Part shown: in pieces, positions 53,794 to 60,084 of the stretch
Position numbering within the stretch: position 1 is the stretch's first letter
Layout: each line of letters begins with the position of its first letter
Assembly: GCA_002422545.1 (NCBI GenBank)
Contig: DIWF01000027.1
Coordinates: 329,077 to 393,076, forward strand
Origin: Firmicutes bacterium UBA6113
GTDB taxonomy: Bacteria > Bacillota > Clostridia > Tissierellales > Sedimentibacteraceae
Direction: 5' to 3'
DNA length: 64,000 nucleotides
The notes under the pieces: generated by a model
Databases searched by the model: none
What the model saw: the letters and a program-made list of their open reading frames with translations, nothing else
What the model was told of the DNA's origin: nothing
Translations under genes and position numbers: made by a program

Positions 53794-53817
53794 ATGTTTT
53801 TAATACTATAACATTTG

Positions 53818-54315
53818 TTAAAATGGTGCAAAACCTTGTTCTGCCCACCAGTCTTCTTTGAGAATACCATATTGCTCACTGAATTGAAGCAGATGCACTT
53901 TTTCCCAGCCTAGCAGTATGTCAAACAACTCCTTGCTTGCAGATGATTTTACTTTTTCTTTTGCATTTTCATAAAAATCAATTGAGCTTTGTTCCATCTG
54001 CATTCCTATACCAAATACTGACATAGCCATTGAAGTGTCATTTTTGCTGACTTTATCCCATCTGTATATTTCAGGTGATGGAATAACGACTCCGGAATCT
54101 AAAATATTATCAATTTTTATATCTCCGCCATTGCTTATCTGAGACCATAATTTCCTTAAATATTCAGCATGCTTCATTTCTTCGTTTGCCAATTCCACGA
54201 ATGCTTCTTTTGTTCCTTCTGAAGTTGATCTTTCGCTTGCCATCAAATAAAATTCATAACCTTCAACTTCATTTAAAATTGCCTGTGCTATAATAGCCAA
54301 TTCTTCTTTATACAT
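53818..54315 (-). CDS. Rubrerythrin-like ferritin-fold protein
   Basis: A 165-residue four-helix protein with the di-iron pattern: E in ILNEVEGYEFY, EEMKHAEYL (ExxH), E in MQMEQSSIDFY and WEKVHLLQF (ExxH). There is no rubredoxin-type CxxC tail, so it is erythrin or ferritin-like rather than full rubrerythrin. Such proteins remove peroxide in anaerobes. The ATG at 54315 has AGGAGG upstream. It has its own promoter and terminator and so forms a separate unit inside the surface-redox cluster. Confidence 0.82.
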   Translation of the reverse strand: MYKEELAIIAQAILNEVEGYEFYLMASERSTSEGTKEAFVELANEEMKHAEYLRKLWSQISNGGDIKIDNILDSGVVIPSPEIYRWDKVSKNDTSMAMSVFGIGMQMEQSSIDFYENAKEKVKSSASKELFDILLGWEKVHLLQFSEQYGILKEDWWAEQGFAPF

Positions 54316-54342
54316 ATTCCCTCCTGATTTATTTATATATTG

Positions 54343-54372
54343 ATTATACCACCCAGAAAAATTTTTAAACAA
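54343..54372 (-). promoter_or_regulatory. Rubrerythrin promoter
   Basis: Minus-strand TTGTTT (54367-54372), an 18-base spacer ending in TGG, and TATAAT (54343-54348), giving a strong extended -10. Confidence 0.7.
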
Positions 54373-54396
54373 ATTTCAGCTTAAAATATCAGAGTT

Positions 54397-55428
54397 TTAA
54401 TCCTTTAGGAAGTATGGCACTACCATGTCTGACATCCTGCACAATCCGTGATTTCCTCCTTCGACATCTTCATGCATTCCGTGGTCAGCCGTAAGAATAA
54501 TGGTTCCATGCCACATGCTGCTTAATGTTTCAATGTATCCATCAACTTTTTTAATGTATTCCATAGTTTCATCTGCCATTGGACCATAGCTGTGTCCCCT
54601 GTCATCTATACCATGAAAATGCAAAAATATGAGATCATAATCTTCCGACACCATGATTTTGGAGTTTTCATACATCTCATCGTCAGTGTCCCCGTCTTTG
54701 TTTTCATCAACATGGAGAACAGGTTCTGTTTCTATGTTTAAGATTTTAACATCTCCTTCTAACAACAGTGGTTTTTTATTGCTTTTTAAAGAATACGCAA
54801 ATATGGTTTCCACATTCATATCCCTGAAACTTCTGTCATGCACGCCGTTAATGTCCGGAGTCTTACCTGTTATTATTGCAGCATAACCTGCATTTGTAAC
54901 AGGAGTATAAACACTTAATGCTTCATGTTTATAATACTTGCTTAAAAAAGGAACGCAATTTTTCTCTGATGCTTCTTCATACTGTTTAAGTGAAAAACCG
55001 TCAAGCAATACAACCATTACTTTTTCTCCATTATCAAGAGCTTTTTTTGTATCATAATAAGCAGCAGTAATTGAGTAAAAGTTATTAAAAAGATAAATAC
55101 CTTTTACGTCATTTATTTCTTTGTCACCAGTTAATACAGTACCTCCTTTTAAATAAATGTCTGTTGAAACAATTTCTGTCGCTCCTTCGTTTGTTATTAC
55201 AGCAGCATTTTCGTATTTATTTTCAGTTAATATTTCATTAAGCAATGCTTTTTTATCTGCAATGAAGTCTTCTTCTATATTATCAATTTTATCAAAAATG
55301 GTAATACTCTCTTCAATTGTTTCAGATTGGATGTTTGTATTAGTTTCGGACTTGCTGCACCCGTAAGGAAGAGCAATAAATAGTGCAAGAATGAAGATTA
55401 TATTTATGATATAAAAAAATTTTTTCAT
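54397..55428 (-). CDS. NPP-type alkaline-phosphatase-superfamily lipoprotein
   Basis: A 343-residue lipoprotein (lipobox LPYGC near residue 26). The phosphodiesterase/phosphatase core resembles nucleotide pyrophosphatases: VVLLDGFSLKQY (first metal Asp), TPVTNAGYAAIITGKTPDINGV (nucleophile Thr), GIDDRGHSYGP, ILTADHGMHED and GGNHG give the zinc ligands. It should hydrolyse a phosphate ester or dinucleotide outside the cell. Start at ATG 55428, 4 bases after the S-component stop. Its place beside the ECF S component suggests that it trims the transported compound. Confidence 0.82.
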   Translation of the reverse strand: MKKFFYIINIIFILALFIALPYGCSKSETNTNIQSETIEESITIFDKIDNIEEDFIADKKALLNEILTENKYENAAVITNEGATEIVSTDIYLKGGTVLTGDKEINDVKGIYLFNNFYSITAAYYDTKKALDNGEKVMVVLLDGFSLKQYEEASEKNCVPFLSKYYKHEALSVYTPVTNAGYAAIITGKTPDINGVHDRSFRDMNVETIFAYSLKSNKKPLLLEGDVKILNIETEPVLHVDENKDGDTDDEMYENSKIMVSEDYDLIFLHFHGIDDRGHSYGPMADETMEYIKKVDGYIETLSSMWHGTIILTADHGMHEDVEGGNHGLCRMSDMVVPYFLKD

Positions 55429-55432
55429 TATG

Positions 55433-55990
55433 TCATTCACCTATATATATATTCATTTTTTCAAGACCTTCGTTAATGCTTGAGGCTATAAGTCCTCCAA
55501 CAGTTCCTGACAATGCAGCCAATGACAGTATCAGGACCACTGTAACGGGAGGCAGTCTGAAAAACAAAATATTTGATATTAGTGTTCCCGCAACATTTGC
55601 AGCCATGCATCCTATAATGTAATGAAGAGCATTATAGTCTTGATCTTTAGAAAACAAAAATACAAAATCTGCTGCTGCACCGGGCACAGTGTAGGAAACA
55701 AAGCTCATGAGGCCGTGAGTGCCCATGGTTCCAGTTGAAATGACAATTATGCTCTGAACAATGCCTATGAGTATTCCTGTTCCTCTTTTTTTAACAAGTC
55801 CAATTCCAAGGACTATCCAGAACATATAAAATCCTCCGGCAATGGCTCCTCCCGGAATGAACAATGGCCCGGTCACAACATGTACAAGTGGAACAATAAT
55901 TGGTTTTGTTGCAACTCCCAAGGATGATACAACTGCAATTAATATTAAATTAAAAACAGAAAAACTGTTTAAAAATCTTTTTTCCTTCAT
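55433..55990 (-). CDS. ECF transporter substrate-binding S component
   Basis: A 185-residue membrane protein with about six helices. FIPGGAIAGGFYMFWIVLGIG and SYTVPGAAADFVF resemble the YkoE/ThiW-like group of S components. These membrane proteins bind a vitamin or cofactor and dock on EcfT. AGAGGTG precedes the ATG at 55990; the frame opens at a GTG 6 bases earlier. The rest of the transporter is 2.3 kb downstream. Substrate not predictable from sequence. Confidence 0.78.
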   Translation of the reverse strand: MKEKRFLNSFSVFNLILIAVVSSLGVATKPIIVPLVHVVTGPLFIPGGAIAGGFYMFWIVLGIGLVKKRGTGILIGIVQSIIVISTGTMGTHGLMSFVSYTVPGAAADFVFLFSKDQDYNALHYIIGCMAANVAGTLISNILFFRLPPVTVVLILSLAALSGTVGGLIASSINEGLEKMNIYIGE

Positions 55991-55998
55991 AATCACCT

Positions 55999-56478
55999 CT
56001 AATTAATTACAATTTCATCAACATTTTTTACCCACCTCTGACTGAAGGGGTCTGTTCTTATTACAAGCTGGTATGGGCCGCTTCCGCCTTTTTTCTTTGA
56101 TTTCAACACTTCTCCATCTCTTTCAAATACAAGGTAGACATTGTTATGTTCTAAAACTTCGTCCATATCAAGTATTACTCTGTAACCATCAGAAGCATTG
56201 AAAGTAATTCTGTCTGTATCTTTTGCAGAAATGCCGAGACTTGCCAAAAGAGTTTTTAGTTCAATTCCTTTGTATTCAGTTTCAACAGGTTTTTCTCCGC
56301 TGCTTCTCAATACTGCGGAGAAGGCAACTGCTTCAGCATTTTGGTATATATCATTGCTATTGATATTATACTCCTGAGTTCCTGCTTTTATTGAAAGGTC
56401 TGATTTTTCTTTTGAACAAGCTGCAAGCAATAGCACAAATATCAATAAAACTGATGCTGATTTAATATTAAAATTCAT
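55999..56478 (-). CDS. Lipoprotein with a sulfite-oxidase-fold domain
   Basis: A 159-residue lipoprotein (lipobox LLAAC, residues about 17-22). After a short linker there is one domain: YKGIELKTLLASLG, ITFNASDGYRVILDMDEV, NVYLVFERDGEVL, GPYQLVIRTD and RWVKNVDEIVI. It is closely similar to the membrane-anchored protein at 53164 and lacks a Mo-ligand cysteine. It lies 14 bases downstream of the polyferredoxin gene. Confidence 0.75.
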   Translation of the reverse strand: MNFNIKSASVLLIFVLLLAACSKEKSDLSIKAGTQEYNINSNDIYQNAEAVAFSAVLRSSGEKPVETEYKGIELKTLLASLGISAKDTDRITFNASDGYRVILDMDEVLEHNNVYLVFERDGEVLKSKKKGGSGPYQLVIRTDPFSQRWVKNVDEIVIN

Positions 56479-56492
56479 ATTGCACCGCCTTT

Positions 56493-57674
56493 TTACTCAA
56501 GAGACTTGCTCACAGCATCTTTTACCGCACTTAGGAAACCTCTGCCTGATGCTGTAGCACCGCTTATTGCATCTAAATTTAAATTTTGCGTACCTATAAT
56601 TTCCTTTGACATCACTTTAATTGTTTCTTCATAATATCCTGTTGTCTCTCTGTTTGATAAAAGTTTGATTTCAATAATTTCATTTTCTTTTATACATACG
56701 GCAACATCCATATTCCCGCCAAAACCTATTCCGCTTCCCTCATATGTTCCATTGCTTAAGTTTCCAATGCCCGCAATTGTTTGTACCGCCAAAGGACATT
56801 TTAACACCGGAAGTATGATATATATTCCGAAAAACAAACAAAGACATATTATGATGTATTTGCCTTTCATAACTATTCTGTTAGAAAATGTTATTGCAAA
56901 GCCTTCTCTCCCAATAATACAATTGCTTCCTGTGCATTCAAGACAGTTAATGCATTCAGGGGATACTATATCATCCTCAGATTTTTCTATATCCACAGGA
57001 CAATTCTTTAAACATTCTCCGCATGAACTGCATGTCTCACTTTTATTGATTTTCATAGGTCCAACAGCATAAAGAAGGCTTTGAAATGCTCCCAATGGGC
57101 ATAGACATCTGCAAAAAATTCTTTTTACAAATAATGAGACAAAAATAATTAATAAAAGCACATATGAACCAAAATAAACATTAAATCCGAAAAACAAATT
57201 CAAATATGCAAGCCATGGGGAAAATGGAGAAATTAAACTTCCATATCCCAATGCACTCATAGATAACACTAATATGAGTATTATATATTTCATCATTTCA
57301 GGATTAAATTGTTTTGCTCGGTATAATCTTTTTTCTTTAATTCCAATCTTACTTCCCACGTATTTGAAGAAATCCTGAAACGAACCAACAGGACATAGAA
57401 ATCCGCAGAAAAATCTTCCCCCAAACAATGCAAGAATTAAAACAGCTGCAGTAAGCGAAATGCTGCTTGTTAAGCCCCTGAACTTGTATGACAAATCAGT
57501 AAAATAAGATTTAAGGGCGGTCCATCCTCCGTAAGGGTTCATGTCGCCTATAGATAAAATTCTAAAATCAATATAATCATGTATATACAAAAAATAAATT
57601 ATGCTCATGGTGGCTGCAGTCAATGCTGAAATAAGTTGAACTGCAGTTCTTTTTTTTAATTTCATTTTTTTCAA
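56493..57674 (-). CDS. NapH/NosR-like membrane polyferredoxin with FMN-binding domain
   Basis: A 393-residue integral membrane protein. It has about six membrane helices, CGFLCPVGSFQDFF and CRCLCPLGAFQSLL (NapH/NosR-type cysteine loops), then two 4Fe-4S sites CSSCGECLKNCPVD and CINCLECTGSNC. After another helix comes a C-terminal extracellular FMN_bind domain with DAISGATAS at 368-376. The acceptor position is Ser rather than Thr. It can pass electrons across the membrane to a covalently bound FMN. Start at MKKMKLKK with AAGGA upstream; it overlaps the preceding frame by 98 bases. Confidence 0.88.
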   Translation of the reverse strand: MKKMKLKKRTAVQLISALTAATMSIIYFLYIHDYIDFRILSIGDMNPYGGWTALKSYFTDLSYKFRGLTSSISLTAAVLILALFGGRFFCGFLCPVGSFQDFFKYVGSKIGIKEKRLYRAKQFNPEMMKYIILILVLSMSALGYGSLISPFSPWLAYLNLFFGFNVYFGSYVLLLIIFVSLFVKRIFCRCLCPLGAFQSLLYAVGPMKINKSETCSSCGECLKNCPVDIEKSEDDIVSPECINCLECTGSNCIIGREGFAITFSNRIVMKGKYIIICLCLFFGIYIILPVLKCPLAVQTIAGIGNLSNGTYEGSGIGFGGNMDVAVCIKENEIIEIKLLSNRETTGYYEETIKVMSKEIIGTQNLNLDAISGATASGRGFLSAVKDAVSKSLE

Positions 57675-59235
57675 TCCTTAAAAGATTATTCATTACTTCC
57701 TTTTCCTTAATAAACAATGAAACATTATCATCTTCACATACAATATAACTGCTTAAAATTTCATCAAGTGACAACTCTTTTTCGCTTCCGTCAGTGGAAA
57801 CAGCTTTGAATGTTTCTTTTTCCCATCTCATTCCTGCTGTCAATAACACATCTTCAAGAAGCAGTGCTTCTTTTCCATTTATATTTTCAGTTCTTACAAC
57901 TTCCTTCATTTTATCAGGAAAAACAACTGCATCCTTTGTCGTGGAAAAATGAGTCATCTCCTTTACATTCATACCAAGTTTGAAGTTTGGTGAAATATTC
58001 ATAGGAGCATTTTCACCTTCAATTTTTATGAAATATCTTTGTCTGACAAGTGATATTGTTTCATTTTTTATGAGGCCGTCTGTGGCACCCATGGTGAAAA
58101 ATCCCTTTTCGTCAACTACATCAAACTTTTTTAAAATTTTTCCTACCTCTATAGATTTGTCCTTGCTTCCGTAATATTCGTAATAATAAGGCTCTATGTC
58201 ACTTGTGAGCGCATGGAACATGTGAACCTTGTCAATATCCTTTGGCGATATTTCATGGTATAAATCAATATTTGTAACCATTTTTACCCAATATGGCCCA
58301 AGTTCATTGGGAATTGCAATTCTCACAGGTTTTTCATCATCCTTAAGAGATTTACCGTCAACTTCCCAGCACAGTATTACATCATTTATTTCAAGTTTTT
58401 CCTTGTCAACCATTGTGTAATATCCGTCACGGCCTGTTATTCCTATCCCTGCATAATCGTCCAGATCAATTCCAGCGGTTTCAAGAATTTTTCTCAAAGT
58501 CGGTCCCTTCACATGCATGTCTGTTTCGGTTCCCGTAGTGTTTATAAGGGTTACATCCATTTCAGCCTGTTCATAATCCTTTATTTCATCTGTGTCAATT
58601 CTAAGAGAACCGTCATTCCAGTTGATAGCAAAGCTGTTTGTGTCCTTCTGGAGCATTTCCTGAGGAACAACGTCAGATACTTTTGACATTTCTACATTAT
58701 TGTGCTGGTATTGATAGGCACCTATTGCAGCATTGACTGCATTTACAACTGCCTGGGAACTTATGGTGGCACCTGTAACCTGAACTATGTCTTCTTCATT
58801 TTCTTTGTCAAGAACAACAAGATTTAAATATCTATCGGCTGCAATATTTTTGAACCTGTCAAGAAACCATTCTGATTCAATGTGTTCAGCATAATCCATG
58901 GACTCTTCATGTTTTAATATTTTTATGCCTATGAGAGTTCCGTTATTTGAATCCATAGCAGCAAGAACATCCAAAGGGCCGCCGAAGCCTACGCAGCTTA
59001 CAACGTATGCCTTTATTTCGCCGTCAACTTTGTAAGCTCTTTTTACTCCAGGAAAATTCAATGATACGAATAAATCATCAGACACTTCCTTTACAAGCTC
59101 AGCCTTTTTAGCATGAGGGTAAAAAGACAGCACTGCTTTCTCTTCTTCAGATGATGTGTTCTTCATGAGAAATAATGATGTGATGACAACCAAAGTTATT
59201 GCAATTATATAAAGATAAAACTTTTTGTTTTTCAT
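57577..59235 (-). CDS. RnfG-like FMN-binding protein fused to sulfite-oxidase-fold domains
   Basis: A 552-residue membrane-anchored protein: N-terminal anchor (residues 6-25), an RnfG-like FMN_bind domain (to about 170) with TGATISS at 154-160, then two sulfite-oxidase-fold domains (about 195-320 and 330-525; AGIGITGRDGYYTMVDKEKL, GPYWVKMVTNIDLY). The second domain looks cut short. Its last about 35 residues run into the next gene in another frame. GAGG sets the start at 59235; the frame opens 12 bases earlier. It touches the upstream lipoprotein gene and shares the operon. Confidence 0.78.
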   Translation of the reverse strand: MKNKKFYLYIIAITLVVITSLFLMKNTSSEEEKAVLSFYPHAKKAELVKEVSDDLFVSLNFPGVKRAYKVDGEIKAYVVSCVGFGGPLDVLAAMDSNNGTLIGIKILKHEESMDYAEHIESEWFLDRFKNIAADRYLNLVVLDKENEEDIVQVTGATISSQAVVNAVNAAIGAYQYQHNNVEMSKVSDVVPQEMLQKDTNSFAINWNDGSLRIDTDEIKDYEQAEMDVTLINTTGTETDMHVKGPTLRKILETAGIDLDDYAGIGITGRDGYYTMVDKEKLEINDVILCWEVDGKSLKDDEKPVRIAIPNELGPYWVKMVTNIDLYHEISPKDIDKVHMFHALTSDIEPYYYEYYGSKDKSIEVGKILKKFDVVDEKGFFTMGATDGLIKNETISLVRQRYFIKIEGENAPMNISPNFKLGMNVKEMTHFSTTKDAVVFPDKMKEVVRTENINGKEALLLEDVLLTAGMRWEKETFKAVSTDGSEKELSLDEILSSYIVCEDDNVSLFIKEKEVMNNLLRIEKNEIKKKNCSSTYFSIDCSHHEHNLFFVYT

Positions 59236-59246
59236 ATTTTGCCTCA

Positions 59247-60044
59247 TTATTCTATGACAATCTTGTCAATATTTGAAACCCATTGGGGCTTGTTTACATC
59301 TCCTGCTTCCTTCTGCCCCACAACAAGCTTAAATGGAGATCCTTCCTTGCTTGAATATTCTTCGCCGTTTTCTTCCCAGGCTATTATCATAGGATGTTTT
59401 GCATCCGGGTTTGTTTCATCAATATAATCCTGTCTTTTTACCTGCTCTATTGTAAATTCCATTTTGTATCCGTCCTCAGCCACAACTAAAACCTTCGAAG
59501 ATTCATCAGAAATGAGAGAATTTGATTCCAACAAACTCCAGAGGTTAACACCTTTAAAGTGTGTGTATCCTGTGGTTCCAAAGCTGTTAAGGGAATAAAA
59601 ATCAGCTTCATAAATCATATCTCTCATTGCTTTAAGCTCATCTAGTGAAACAGCAAGATGTTTATCAGCCAACCCTTCTATTTTTAAAGTTACAGTATCC
59701 AAAGCTTCAGAGTTCTCCTGATTTTCAGCTGATGTATATTCATCTTCAGTCTTTGGAGGTTCCGGAATTGTTTGTGCATTGTTTTCCTGCAATAGACTTT
59801 CTTCATCAGTTTCTTTTGTTGTATCTTCAGAAATTTCTTTCTTTTCATCAGGAGATTTTTGTTCTTCTGAATCAGATTTTTGGGATGTCTCTATCTCAGG
59901 CTCTTGATTTTTTTCATCGTCTCTTTTTTCTGTTTCTGATGTTAAAGGAATATCATCTGTAATTGTTTCATCAGCCTTTGAGCATCCTGCTATGACAATA
60001 ATTATCATTAGTGCAATAATAAATAATCTGTTGTATAATTTCAT
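59247..60044 (-). CDS. Lipoprotein with acidic linker and a sulfite-oxidase-fold domain
   Basis: A 265-residue lipoprotein (lipobox VIAGC near 21). A Glu/Asp/Ser/Lys-rich linker of about 95 residues probably spans the cell wall. The domain contains FKGVNLWSLLE, VLVVAEDGYKMEFTIEQV, HPMIIAWEENG and PQWVSNIDKIVIE. In the place of the Mo-ligand cysteine it has FYSLNSFG, so a Ser or another residue. GGAGG upstream of the ATG. A hairpin precedes it. Confidence 0.75.
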   Translation of the reverse strand: MKLYNRLFIIALMIIIVIAGCSKADETITDDIPLTSETEKRDDEKNQEPEIETSQKSDSEEQKSPDEKKEISEDTTKETDEESLLQENNAQTIPEPPKTEDEYTSAENQENSEALDTVTLKIEGLADKHLAVSLDELKAMRDMIYEADFYSLNSFGTTGYTHFKGVNLWSLLESNSLISDESSKVLVVAEDGYKMEFTIEQVKRQDYIDETNPDAKHPMIIAWEENGEEYSSKEGSPFKLVVGQKEAGDVNKPQWVSNIDKIVIE

Positions 60045-60056
60045 ATTTCCTCCAGT

Positions 60057-60080
60057 GAGGCAATAGCTGACTATTGCCTC
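60057..60080 (-). other. Intergenic hairpin without T-run
   Basis: Perfect 10-bp stem GAGGCAATAG/CTATTGCCTC with a 4-base loop, just upstream of the GGAGG of the acidic-linker lipoprotein. It may limit or stabilise the mRNA between the S-layer gene and its downstream genes. Confidence 0.6.
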
Positions 60081-60084
60081 CTCA

